Source: Xestospongia bergquistia (lineage: Eukaryota > Porifera > Demospongiae > Haplosclerida > Petrosiidae). From it: a stretch of DNA of 64,000 nt. This document shows, in pieces, positions 1-10,407 of the stretch. Each line of letters starts with the position of its first letter. Positions within the stretch are counted from its first letter, which is position 1. The stretch lies in the NCBI GenBank assembly GCA_963965975.1, contig OZ014416.1:3410001-3474000 (forward strand), in the 5' to 3' direction. The translations under genes and the position numbers were made by a program. A model generated the notes under the pieces. The model had not been told where the DNA came from. It searched no databases and was given only the letters and a program-made list of their open reading frames with translations.

Positions 1-1627
1 TCATTGCTTGCTAAAACGAAGTAATGCTGTCTAGCACAAACTATTACAAGCTGATACTACAAAAGCACTAAACTAAGGACTAAAGCTCATTGAATTTAAA
101 GTCAAGGTAGACAAGACTAAAGCTCATTGAATTTTAAGTCAAGGTAGATAGGGATAAAGCTCATTGAATTTAAAGTCAAGGTAGAGAGGGATAAGCTCAT
201 TGAATTTAAAGTCAAGGTAGATAGGGCTAAAGCTCATTGAATTTAATGTGAAGGTAGATATACTAATGCACATGAAGTATTGACACTATTTATTTGCCTT
301 AGGTCTGTAGCGAGGAACGTTATTTACTGCAGAACACTGTTAAATGACTTGGCAAAACGGAATTCAGTTCCTTCTTCTTTCTTGCTAAATGGCCCTGCAG
401 AAGTAATGTCCTAAGTTTTCTAGTATAAACCATTACAAAGTCATACTCATACAAAAGTAAACACTATGGGGGTAAAAAGGCTTGTACTAAATAAAAACGC
501 TCGACTAATTTTATTGAGACTCGCTATATATATTGTACAAAATATACCAGTTACTGAAGTCTTTATATTACGGACTAGTGAGATATTATATTTCAAAAAG
601 ACTTACGATAAGCTTAGTTAAGATAACAAAACACTAAAACTAAGGGTTAAAGCTCACTGAATTTAAAAGTCATATACTACAGCACATGGAGTACTGCTTC
701 TCTGACCGTGTTTGTTACTACTGTCTTTCCCTTTCTTGTAGCGAGGAATTGCCTTCATGGAATACAGTTCCTTCTTCTGTCTTGCTCCACAGCCCTGTAG
801 AAGTGAAGTCCTAACACATTAGTTGCTAAAATGAAGTAATGCATTTCTAATGATTTGTAGTACAACCATTACAAACACATTCACGTATGATATAGGACAA
901 TACTCAAGACTCAAAAAAATCTCCACAATATGCACATTTTATAATACATAGTGCATAGATAACTTACGGGACAGGAAGTCTACACATGATAATCATATTC
1001 ATAAGTATACACAATACAACAACCAACCAATAATAATGCAGCACAAGCTGATACTGACACAAACGTAGAGACAGTGAGGGTAAATAGCGCTGCAAAAAAA
1101 ATTGTGACAAACCATTACAAGCTGATACTGATACAAAAGTAGACACAATAGATTTAAATGGGCTACATTGTACTAAATATACTGGAAAAGGACTAGTCAG
1201 ATATGTTTCCAAATGACTTAAGACAGGCTTAGTTCAGATAACAGATGCGCTAAACCTAGGGGCTAAAGATCACTGAATATACTAACACACATGGAACTGC
1301 ATGGAATACAGTTCCTTCTTATGTCTTGTTAAACAGCCCTGCAGAAATAAAGTCCTGACACATTGATTGCTAAAATGAAGTAATGCAGTCCATGATTTCT
1401 AGTACAAACCATTACAAGCTGATACTGGTACAAAAGTAGACACAATAGTTTAAACTCAAGCTAGATATACTAACAAACATGAAGTATTGACACTTGACTG
1501 TATTTATTTACCCTTGGGCTGTACCGAGGAACATTATTGTCTCGGATTTACTGCAGAGAACACTGTCGAATGATTTGGCTGAATGAAATCCAGTTCCTTC
1601 TTCTGTCTTGCTAAATAAAGTCATGAT
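1..1627. repeat. Tandem 1.6-kb repeat, copy 1 (left edge may lie outside the window)
   Basis: This segment recurs almost base for base from 1628. The offset is 1627 at the left and 1665 after the minisatellite, and the 38-base difference equals one extra 37-bp minisatellite unit plus one base. Inside it, diverged smaller units recur. The anchor CAGTTCCTTCTT occurs at about 365, 765, 1309 and 1591, each followed by related text (a CCTGCAGAA-like stretch, then CCATTACAA). The 1.6-kb block is therefore a higher-order repeat of older units a few hundred bases long. No coding potential beyond chance ORFs was seen. Confidence 0.93.
79..260. repeat. 37-bp minisatellite, 5 units
   Basis: Five consecutive units of about 37 bp, each carrying AAGCTCATTGAATTT followed by AAGTCAAGGTAGA. 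One unit lacks a single A (near 191). The last unit has AATGTGAAGG in place of AAAGTCAAGG. It sits inside tandem copy 1. Confidence 0.92.
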
Positions 1628-3095
1628 TCATTGCTTGCTAAAACGAAGTAATGCTGTCTAGCACAAACTATTACAAGCTGATACTACAAAAGCACTAAAC
1701 TAAGGGCTAAAGCTCATTGAATTTAAAGTCAAGGTAGACAAGACTAAAGCTCATTGAATTTTAAGTCAAGGTAGATAGGGCTAAAGCTCATTGAATTTTA
1801 AGTCAAGGTAGATAGGGATAAAGCTCATTGAATTTAAAGTCAAGGTAGATAGGGATAAAGCTCATTGAATTTAAAGTCAAGGTAGATAGGGCTAAAGCTC
1901 ATTGAATTTAAAGTGAAGGTAGATATACTAATGCACATGAAGTATTGACACTATTTATTTGCCTTAGGGCTGTAGTGAGGAACGTTATTTACTGCAGAAC
2001 ACTGTTAAATGACTTGGCAAAACGGAATTCAGTTCCTTCTTCTTTCTTGCTAAATGGCCCTGCAGAAGTAATGTCCTAAGTTTTCTAGTATAAACCATTA
2101 CAAAGTCATACTCATACAAAAGTAAACACTATGGGGGTAAAAAGGCTTGTACTAAATAAAAACGCTCGACTAATTTTATTGAGACTCGCTATATATATTG
2201 TACAAAATATACCGGTAACTGAAGTCTTTATATTACGGACTAGTGAGATATTATATTTCAAAAAGACTTACGATAAGCTTAGTTAAGATAACAAAACACT
2301 AAAACTAAGGGCTAAAGCTCACTGAATTTAAAAGTCATATACTACAGCACATGGAGTACTGCTTCTCTGACCGTGTTTGTTACTACTGTCTTTCCCTTTC
2401 TTGTAGCGAGGAATTGCCTTCATGGAATACAGTTCCTTCTTCTGTCTTGCTCCACAGCCCTGTAGAAGTGAAGTCCTAACACATTAGTTGCTAAAATGAA
2501 GTAATGCATTTCTAATGATTTGTAGTACAACCATTACAAACACATTCACGTATGATATAGGACAATACTCAAGACTCAAAAAAATCTCCACAATATGCAC
2601 ATTTTATAATACATAGTGCATAGATAACTTACGGGACAGGAAGTCTACACATGATAATCATATTCATAAGTATACACAATACAACAACCAACCAATAATA
2701 ATGCAGCACAAGCTGATACTGACACAAACGTAGAGACAGTGAGGGTAAATAGCGCTGCAAAAAAAATTGTGACAAACCATTACAAGCTGATACTGATACA
2801 AAAGTAGACACAATAGATTTAAATGGGCTACATTGTACTAAATATACTGGAAAAGGACTAGTCAGATATGTTTCCAAATGACTTACGACAGGCTTAGTTC
2901 AGATAACAGATGCGCTAAACCTAGGGGCTAAAGATCACTGAATATACTAACACACATGGAACTGCATGGAATACAGTTCCTTCTTATGTCTTGTTAAACA
3001 GCCCTGCAGAAATAAAGTCCTGACACATTGATTGCTAAAATGAAGTAATGCAGTCCATGATTTCTAGTACAAACCATTACAAGCTGATACTGATA
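1628..3095. repeat. Tandem 1.6-kb repeat, copy 2
   Basis: Near-identical to copy 1 with only scattered single-base differences, for example AAGGAC versus AAGGGC near the left edge and AAGACAGG versus ACGACAGG near 2884. Similarity to the right end of copy 1 is lost between about 3090 and 3115, so the right end of copy 1 appears shortened relative to the sequence that follows copy 2. The low divergence indicates a recent duplication. Confidence 0.92.
1706..1925. repeat. 37-bp minisatellite, 6 units
   Basis: The counterpart of the minisatellite at 79-260, with one additional unit. Two units here share the CTAAAGCTCATTGAATTTTA variant form, which suggests one was copied from its neighbour by slippage or unequal exchange after the 1.6-kb duplication. 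Confidence 0.92.
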
Positions 3096-3900
3096 CCACA
3101 GCAGACACAATGGTGGTAAGAAGCCTGTAAAAACACGTGACTTGCTACATTATACTAAATATACTGGTTAACAAAGTGTATATATTATATAGACAAGGAC
3201 AGGTAAGATATTATGTTTTAAAATGACTTATTACAGGCTTAGTTAAGGTAATAAATGCACTAAAACTAAGAGCTAAATCTCACTGAATTTAAAAGTCAAG
3301 CTAGATATACTAACATACATGAGTACTGCTACTCTGACCATATTTGTTACTACTGTCTTTCCCTTTTGTTGCAGTGAGGAACATCATTATCAAACAAGCT
3401 GATACTGATACAAAAGTAGTCGCAATGGGGGTAAATAGGCTTGTAGTAAATAAAACACGTGACTAATATTATTCAGACTTGCTACATTGTGCTAAATATA
3501 CTGATTACTAAAGTCTATATATTACAGAGAAAAGACTAGTGAGATATTTTTGACTTATCACAGGGTTAGTTCAGATAACAGATGCACTAAAAGTACTGAA
3601 TTTAAAACTTAAGTTGGGCAAGCTAGATATACACACACACGTGGAGTACTGCTACTCTGACCGTATTTGACTACTGTCTTTCCCTTTTGTTGTAGCGAGG
3701 AACATCACTGTCAAATGACTCGTCTGTATGGAATCCAGTTCCTTCTTCTGTCTTGCTAAACAGCCCTGCAGAAGTAAAGTCGAGACACACGGTTACTAAA
3801 ATGAAGGAATGGCATCTAAATTTATTAATTTCTAGTACAAATTTGGTGCCAGTAGTCTTGCTAAACAGCCCTGCAGAAGTAAAATGCTGACACACTGTAG
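3096..3900. repeat. Diverged copies of the same repeat family
   Basis: Continues the family at lower identity. It has further versions of the block that reads CTCTGACC then TTTCCCTTTTGTTG then CAGTTCCTTCTT (anchor at 3735), and of the block CTGATACTGATACAAAAGTAG (3398 onward). A second CTTGCTAAACAGCCCTGCAGAAGTAAA block at about 3857-3885 repeats the one at 3751-3778. No gene is evident. Confidence 0.8.
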
Positions 3901-4055
3901 AAATGTGGCACCACTATTGTGAACTGTGAATGTTCAGTTGATGATGGATATTGCGCCATGATTATAACAACTATATACCTCCGTATATCTTATCTATAGT
4001 ACACAATGAACATTGTCTGTCTGAATATACGTTTATTAATCAGTTGTAGAGAACT

Positions 4056-4112
4056 AGGGGGCAGGGGGATGGAGCCCCCCCACTTTTGAAATTGGGGGGG
4101 GGGCTCTGCCCC
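4056..4112. repeat. G/C-rich fold-back
   Basis: A strongly G-rich run (GGGGGCAGGGGGATGGAG) runs into a C7 tract, then after about 14 bases a G10 tract ends in CTCTGCCCC. The two sides can pair: GGGGCAG near 4060 with CTGCCCC near 4106, and the C tract with the G tract. In an AT-rich neighbourhood this is a clear outlier. It could be the remnant of a fold-back or MITE-type element; no flanking target duplication was identified. Confidence 0.6.
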
Positions 4113-4276
4113 TTACTGTTTGATTTTTGACTGTGTGATATACAAGTATGCATGATGAATTCCACTCCTCACTAACAAACTGGGTGAAAAATAATTTGAT
4201 TATTCAAACAATCAACCACCTGTATATGAATCAATGACATTCACCAATTGGTATGCTAAAGTTAATTGCTCAAAGA

Positions 4277-4387
4277 AGCTAAGTGTGAAAATAATCGTTT
4301 CACCAAAGTGTCTGGAGTGATCAAAGCTTTTGGTACAAATATGAGTACTTATAGAGGAGAGGTCAACTGTGTTGTCACTACTGCTAA
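4277..4387 (+). other. Possible orphan exon (weak)
   Basis: An open stretch reads as a plausible peptide (ending GEVNCVVTTAK) and is followed at once by GT at a position that would serve as a 5' splice site (GCTAAG then GTATAA). No partner exons were found and the peptide was not recognised. It may be a decayed gene fragment or chance. Confidence 0.15.
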
Positions 4388-5829
4388 GGTATAATAATAT
4401 TATTAAAGGTGCATATTGTCACATTTGAATGCAGCTTAACAACAAATTATACTATTATGAAATCGCGAATGCCAAGGTTTAGTTGGAGTCCATATAAATG
4501 GAGACAATGATTTAACTGACATATTAGACAAGATGAGAAAAAGAGTGAGTGAGCTAGAGTGAGTGCATGAGAGAGGAGGAAAGAGCTTTAGTATGTAAGA
4601 TACTGTCTTATAAAGTCTCAGTATATTGAATTAAAGAATACTTAATAGAGCAGTTTACAACAAATACTATCGAATCAGCCACAGTCCCATTCTAGTAAAC
4701 AACAACAGCACAACGTCTTGTAATGGTGGCTTTCAAAAAGCCATTTAGTAGAGCAGAGCAGGAGTAATTTTGCTGCAATCGCAGTTAACATTAAGGGTGT
4801 CTGTTGTTTCCTTTACAGGAAACACATTAAAAGAGGTAAAACAAATTTTAATTTCTCTGATATAAAGTACATTATATGCGTTATCTAATATAAAGTGCTG
4901 ATGATGAGTGATTTGGTATGGTAGTCCTCCTCCCAGTAGGTCAAGGCACTGCAATTCTTTGGGTACTTGTTCTTCCTAGCATAGTTGAGTACAATCAAAC
5001 TTGATAAAATTCATGAGAGGAGTAGTTTCGAAAACCAGCTACAGTACAAGATATGCAAGTGCATATATTACAAAAAATAATGGATTATTAGGTCAATAAG
5101 CTGATAATAAAACACACACCAGAAGTGTCCAAGAAAAAAAGCACAAGAAGATGCCAGTAACAAAGATCTTATAATATCCTGTCCACACATTAACTATCTG
5201 TCTAGATAATGAGAACAAAGAAAACTCATAAAATATTCATTATTTAAAAGTAGTATTACTGGCACTATTTGATGTCTGAGTTTGCTGTACATAGTATATC
5301 CAAAATATCTTTATAATATAATGTAGTGATACATTAGAACATCCCACACAATTACAAAAATAGATGACTGTGAAGACAAATGACAGAAATGACTAAAGAA
5401 TCTTGACTTATGACTTGTTATTTCTCAAATGTTATACTTGAAAACAGAGAAACCTAAAAATATAAAATTCTATTTATCAACTCTTATAATTCCCAATTGT
5501 AACAATGACCTGATATGAACATAACAGACTATACACTTTAGATATATGAAGTACTTCACAGCAATACTTGGGATAAATCTGATATTCAACAGTATAATTA
5601 CCACTAGTTATATGTACAGATTGCCATTGCAAATTTATTTTTACTGAAAATAAGCGTAACCTATTGCTTTTACTAATTCTAGCTATATCACCTTCACTTT
5701 CGTAATACATTAGTAATTAATAGTATTATATGTAGATATTTTTCATAACTATGCAACCTGTATACACTGTATTTAAAATTAAATCAATTTGCAATGAATT
5801 ATCTTTTACAGTTTTGTTACATAATTTAT

Positions 5830-6327
5830 ATGTATAGCAGGCATGGGGTCAAATACATTGAATAGTATTTAAATACAAATACAAATACTCTCAAAACATG
5901 AAATACAATATACAAATACAAATACTTCTAGCAGGAATGTATTTCAAATACAAATACAAATACTTTGAAAAGTATTTAAATGCTTTCCAAATACTTCTTT
6001 ATACTATCCCAGCAGGAAAATCCCCATTATTTGCTTTACATATAATGAACTAATCATTACAAATTATTGATAATCTCTTCAAATGTTTTGTCAGTTAGGC
6101 AACATTGATCAGGGCAGGAAAAACTTTTCCTACTATGCTGAATAGTCTTTCCACAGAAACAAACAATTTAAAAAGGAGTATTTAAAGATTTCATGAAGTA
6201 TTTCAAATACAAATACAAATACTTCCTGTTTCAAAATTTCAAAATACAAATACAAATACTCAAAAAAAGTATTTAAATACAGCTAAATACAAATACTCAT
6301 ATATTTGACCCCAAGCCTGATGTATAG
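5830..6327. mobile_element. hAT-like MITE with 8-bp target duplication
   Basis: The element spans 5838-6319 (482 bp). Its ends are inverted repeats: the left end starts CAGGCATGGGGTCAAATA, and the right end read on the other strand starts CAGGCTTGGGGTCAAATA (one mismatch in 18). It is flanked by a perfect 8-bp direct repeat, ATGTATAG, at 5830-5837 and 6320-6327. An 8-bp duplication and CAG-type ends are typical of the hAT superfamily; assignment to hAT is by that pattern only. The interior has no ORF. It is packed with AAATAC repeats (about 5868-5890, 5945-5965, 6205-6225, 6240-6260, 6280-6295), which could be transposase-binding motifs in the parent element. Intact ends and target duplication suggest a fairly recent insertion. 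Confidence 0.88.
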
Positions 6328-6874
6328 TATATAATAATGGATCACATATGATCTGTTTTGTAATAATGAACCGCTTCTGTCAACCTGTTTCTATATGTGA
6401 TACAACTATTTGAGACTCATGCAAGATATTTGTGTGTAATTTAGTCTATCTTTAAATCTATAACCACATTTTCTTTGAATCATTTAAGTGTTAATTAAGT
6501 GTGTGTAAGCCTGCCTCATTCCTGATTTCTGTAATAGTTCTTATCTTTGTTCATTGTCCTTCCATTTAGTTTGATCTTTGTTCTTTATTCAATTTCAGAT
6601 AAATACCTGATTTTGTTTGTTCCTGACTGTATCAATTTCGTTTAAATACAACTTCTACTTAAACTTAGTTGTGACGAGAACAGAGCTGCATATTCAACTG
6701 CAGTCTTGCCATAGAACTATACAAAAACTTTCAACAGTTACTAGTGACACTGATAGTCTAAAAGGCTATATAGAAAAGATTCTCCATATTTTCAAATGTA
6801 ATGTCAAAGTTTATGTCACAAAGAGTGTGACATAATTCTTTTACAACTTACAAAAGTGTATTGTATAGGCTTAT
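6328..6874. other. Unique AT-rich spacer
   Basis: Nothing recognisable between the MITE and the piggyBac element. The short + strand ORF at 6617-6835 has no recognisable motifs and was not called a gene. Confidence 0.55.
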
Positions 6875-7588
6875 TTAACCCTTTGACGCACGCGGATGCA
6901 AAATTGCATCCACCCGGGCAGTTCGAACTCGGGCGCGGATGCAAATTTGCATCCATCACTGTGAACACCTTTCAAGCAACTTATTCTTTTGTAAAACGCG
7001 AACTAATCTTGTCAAAGCATCATTACTGTATTCTATCTAACTGGCAATGGCTCAATCTAACAGAAGAAGCGAGCGCTTACCCCCTCATTCCGAGTTTTTT
7101 GATCGAGTACATTGATGGTATTCCTAGCGAGAATTAGGATGATGATTTGATGGCTGCGTGGACAATCCTTTAATCCTCAATGATGGAGAAGCAGAAGCAA
7201 CCAGTTCTTTTCAGAGCTATTCCACCAGACATAGCCCCACCCAATTAAGATAATGAGCATTCCATCAGCTACAATATTAGTGATACTGATGGAGGCAACA
7301 CCAGCTCCCTCCATTCCATTCGTCTATCCCATGCACTCACTTTCTACTAAGCCTACACCTACTTTAGCTCAAATGTTCTCAGCAACTACACCTATCAGTA
7401 CTGTTACTCCTGAGCAACTACTTATAAGTCCTATCAATCCTTGTCATCGACAACAAGACCAAACACCTCTTACTTGTAAACCTGATAGGTACTTATATAA
7501 TACATGGTTATTACACAGAAATTGTAAATAATAATAATCTTTTACAGTACATGCATTTACTGCTGCACCAGGCATCACTGATAACACC

Positions 7589-8435
7589 ATGCGCACACCA
7601 TTGGCGTTTTTCAATCAGTTCTTTACTTCTAAAGTGAAAGATCTCATTTATACTGCGACAGTCCAATTTGCTGACAAGAGCTTGCATCATCCGAGGAATA
7701 CCTGGATATGCATCGTCATGCACGTGGTAATGAGTGGAGAAGAAACCCTATGGACAGAAGTGAAGTCAATCCTTTCTTGGCAATCATTATAACAATGGGT
7801 GTTGTTGGTTATCCAACTTTGAGGTAATTATATAAAAAGGCTAATTTAATTGTATTCATTCTCTGGTAATTAATTCATTGTCTGGTAATAATGTTCATTG
7901 TATTTTAATAATATTATAAATCATCACCAATCATTATCAGAGAAGGAATATTGTTACCAAAGAATATGAATATGAAAGCTTTATTATAAAGTACAGGTTA
8001 TTAGCTTTATTAGCTAAACAACTATGAATTTTATTAGCTCTTTTCTAATAAACTTTAGGCATTTGTAATTAGAAGTACATATAGTATACATAATTAGATC
8101 TTACTGGAGTATGAAGTGGTCATTTTACAACGAGTCATTCACAGCAATTATGTCTGGTAGAAGATTCGAGTTATTAATGAAGTACTTTCATTTAAATGAT
8201 TCAACTAAAATGCCAGAACGAGGTAGCACCAACTATGATAAGTTGTACAAGATCCATCCTCTACTTGACCTTATCGTTACAGCGTTTAAATGAGCCTACA
8301 CACCAGAAAAAAATATATCAGTGGACGAGAGTATTATAGGATTCATAGGGAGGCTTAGTTGGATTCAATATATGGCAAAAAGGCCTACTACGTAGGGGAT
8401 CAAAGTCTGGGTAGCTGCACGATGTAAGATATGCA
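7589..8435 (+). pseudogene. piggyBac transposase remnant with one intron
   Basis: The first part (7589-7823) has the LAFFNQFF-type N-terminal segment and runs into FLAIIITMGVV, matching the conserved piggyBac 'aiiitMG' block, but a frameshift near 7770 separates them. An intron at 7824-8097 (GTAATT...TTAG, 274 bp) joins in phase to the YWS motif, which is the family signature at this point, and continues through SGRRFELLMKYFHLND and DKLYKIHPLLDLI. The in-frame continuation past a TGA at 8291-8293 gives ISVDES, whose Asp (codon 8324-8326) corresponds to the first catalytic Asp of the DDD triad, then the GR..W.QYM..RPT block, broken again by TAG at 8393-8395. Later catalytic Asps and the C-terminal cysteine-rich domain were not found. 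ORFs between 7047 and 7531 are probably remains of the acidic N-terminal region. Confidence 0.9.
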
Positions 8436-8599
8436 AAACATCTTTACATGTACATGAATGTTTTGAGATTTACCATACTAAAATTCACTACGATCAACCC
8501 TTACTCAATATTCAGACTTCAAATCTTTCTTCATGTACTATATCATGTACTATATATTTATATATATATATCATCTACTCCTGATAATAAGAAACCACA

Positions 8600-8627
8600 A
8601 ACACACACACACACACACACACACACA
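8600..8627. repeat. (CA)n microsatellite
   Basis: A run of about 14 CA dinucleotides inside the piggyBac element, followed by a shorter CA run near 8770-8782 and a GT run near 8890-8900. Confidence 0.95.
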
Positions 8628-8665
8628 AAGTTATCTACTGATAACAAGAAACCACAAATACACAC

Positions 8666-8870
8666 CTTACATTATACATACACTAGCAAACATTTATAAT
8701 ATTGCCACTCTTTGCCTGACTATATGTTGTGTCTATATGTAGATACTTCTCTCTTGGCTGTGTGTATGTGCACACACACACATACACTTACATTATACAT
8801 ACACTAGTAAACAGTTACAATATATTACCACACTTTGCCTGACTGTATGTTGTGTCTATACATACATGCT
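8666..8870. repeat. 121-bp tandem duplication within the piggyBac element
   Basis: CTTACATTATACATACACTAG occurs at 8666 and again at 8787. The homology continues through TTTGCCTGACT.TATGTTGTGTCTATA in both copies. The duplication lies where the second half of the transposase should be, so it helps explain the loss of coding sequence. Confidence 0.85.
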
Positions 8871-9499
8871 TTTCTTCCTGCCTGTGTCTTTGTGTGTGTG
8901 CGTTAGTGCTGTGTAAGATACTATACTCACCTAGTTATAAATCATCCAAAACGAAGATTAGAAGACCCATTTTAAGTTTATAATACTATAAGTGAAGAAA
9001 CGGCAGGGAGAATACTACAAGAAACAAAAAAGTACTTCAGTCAATTTGCTTTCTTCTCCGATCGAAAGCTCCACCCAAATAAATCGACAGGATGTGATTG
9101 TGTCATTATGAGATGTGTCCAAGAAGACTTTCGTTGTGCACTTAGTTTACATCGTTTGGCTTAGAACAGTGTCAACAGACTCCCCACACAATGAATAAAT
9201 CAACTGTATGTTCATAAAGATGATCACTCGAGTTCTACTGCTTCAGAACTGGCTTCGAAATGTAAGCGTTTTTTGTCGTAGTATACTGCAGAGTTTAGAT
9301 TTCATTTTATGGCTTTTCTTGTTGTTAAGGTAACAACAACAGCCTACCTACACCCTCACACTAGCTACTAACGTGAAAGCGTCGTCTTGTTGCTACAGTA
9401 AGCTTTTAAAGCGTTGCTATTGTTGAAAAAAACATTATTTAAAAGTAGCCGCCCATGGGCGTGATTACAATTAATTTGCCCCGCCCGTCAAAGGGTTAA

Positions 9500-9865
9500 C
9501 TAAACTCACCATTGCCACTTTCTTATTTGTAGAATTTATTTTTTCAAGAGATTAGAAGTATTTGATAAGGTGCTATTTTTGCACATTACGAACGTTTTAG
9601 CGCTATATTCAATATTGTCCAGTAAAAATGGTACTTTTATTTGGCTAATGGTTGATTAAGGCATTACAAACATTTGTTGATCATTTGTCTTTTGTGCATA
9701 TTGCTAAAAATAGAGAAAAGGGAGCTTCATTACTGCATTGTCAAAATAACTTAAATCCCAACTTATGTATTGTTAGTACTCATCAATAGACCTGATTTAA
9801 TAACATTATTTAATATATTTGGGTTGATGTAGCCAGCACTTTACCATGACTGTTTGATTTTATAG
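9500..9865. other. Unique spacer right of the piggyBac element
   Basis: AT-rich sequence with stop codons in all frames. I see no gene or repeat here. Its right end supplies a plausible 3' splice site (TTTTATAG at 9858-9865) for the HECT exon remnant that follows. Confidence 0.5.
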
Positions 9866-9967
9866 AGATAAGGTGAGCTTGTATTCACTTCTTAACTTTT
9901 TTCTGGAGCAGAAGAAATTCCTCCCATGGGATTTCCATGTGATCCTGTAATGTATTTTAATGCTTAG
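9866..9967 (+). pseudogene. HECT-domain exon remnant
   Basis: After a 3' splice-like TTTTATAG the sequence reads KVSLYSLLNFF, then, with a one-base slip in a T run near 9897, SGAEEIPPMGF followed by CDPVMYF and a TAG at 9965-9967. The block 'vsl..lL.FF.G...iPPmGF' is the segment just before the catalytic cysteine in the HECT-like proteins annotated in invertebrates as G2/M phase-specific E3 ligase-like. It aligns with the minus-strand exon at 15798-15961 (SLKDILCFFTGSSAVPPFGF). The downstream PTASTC segment is absent, so this is a fragment. Confidence 0.65.
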
Positions 9968-9994
9968 TGATTTTTTTGTTAGTAGGTATATTGT

Positions 9995-10225
9995 GTAGTG
10001 GTTGCTAGTCGATAAACTGTAGACGTTGTTAGTAGATAGACTATAGAGGTTGCTAGTAAGTAGGCTACATTGTAGAGGTTGCTAGTAGATAGACTGTATA
10101 GGCTGCTAGTGGTTATGTATACATTGCCTGCAGAAGTCTCTTGTAAGTAGATTGTAGTGGTTGCTAGTAGAAAATTTGTTGAGGCTTTTAGTAGAAAGAC
10201 TGTAGAAGTTGCTAGTAGGTAGGTT
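9995..10225. repeat. 24-bp degenerate minisatellite
   Basis: About eight copies of a unit close to GTAGAGGTTGCTAGTAGATA plus GACT, with substitutions and two insertions (after the third unit, and about 34 bp after the fifth). It lies between the HECT remnant and the six-exon gene. Confidence 0.85.
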
Positions 10226-10407
10226 TATAAAGGATGATTTTGAGGTAGAGACTGTTTATTACATGTTGACATTATTTTAAAAAAATAGCTGACAACTTAC
10301 AAGAAATGGATCCTTAAAATTAGGTATGCTGTTCATGAAATGAGTACACTCATTATACATTAATACATTGCCTGTTAATATCTAGCTGTTCAGTAGCAGA
10401 AGTGCAT

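Larger units (their letters stand above)
3901..5829. other. Mostly unique non-coding stretch
   Basis: AT-rich sequence without a convincing gene. It holds the G/C fold-back near 4056-4112, a short open segment at 4277-4387, and a small 8-bp-arm hairpin at 4805-4824 (TGTTTCCT / AGGAAACA with a 4-base loop). ORFs here are short, lack codon structure and match nothing I recognise. Confidence 0.6.
6879..9495 (+). mobile_element. Decayed piggyBac transposon
   Basis: A 2,617-bp element lies between two TTAA tetranucleotides (6875-6878 and 9496-9499), the target site of piggyBac elements. The ends are inverted: the left reads CCCTTTGACGCACGCGG, and the right read on the other strand gives CCCTTTGACGGGCGGGG. 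Inside the left end are two copies of a subterminal palindrome, at 6894-6911 (imperfect) and 6937-6954 (GGATGCAAATTTGCATCC, perfect). Inside the right end is the palindrome CGCCCATGGGCG near 9450. The transposase is broken and its C-terminal half is not recognisable; that region (about 8430-8900) is occupied by CA repeats and a 121-bp tandem duplication. The element cannot be autonomous. Confidence 0.92.

Noticed and set aside
964-2877. Two identical 82-residue ORFs on the minus strand (964-1212 and 2629-2877)
   Set aside because: The identity is explained by the 1.6-kb DNA duplication. The peptide has no recognisable domain, and the same text occurs diverged and out of frame elsewhere in the repeat.
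4725-4745. Histone-type 3' stem-loop (GGCTTTCAAAAAGCC)
   Set aside because: Sequence and loop do not match the histone stem-loop and no histone ORF lies upstream.
6912-6930. tRNA B-box-like GTTCGAACT
   Set aside because: It lies inside the piggyBac terminal region; no A box or cloverleaf was found around it.
7511-7723. 70-residue ORF on the minus strand
   Set aside because: Antisense to the recognisable piggyBac transposase segment.
8448-8742. Overlapping ORFs with His-Thr runs
   Set aside because: They are translations of the CA microsatellite and the 121-bp duplication inside the piggyBac element.
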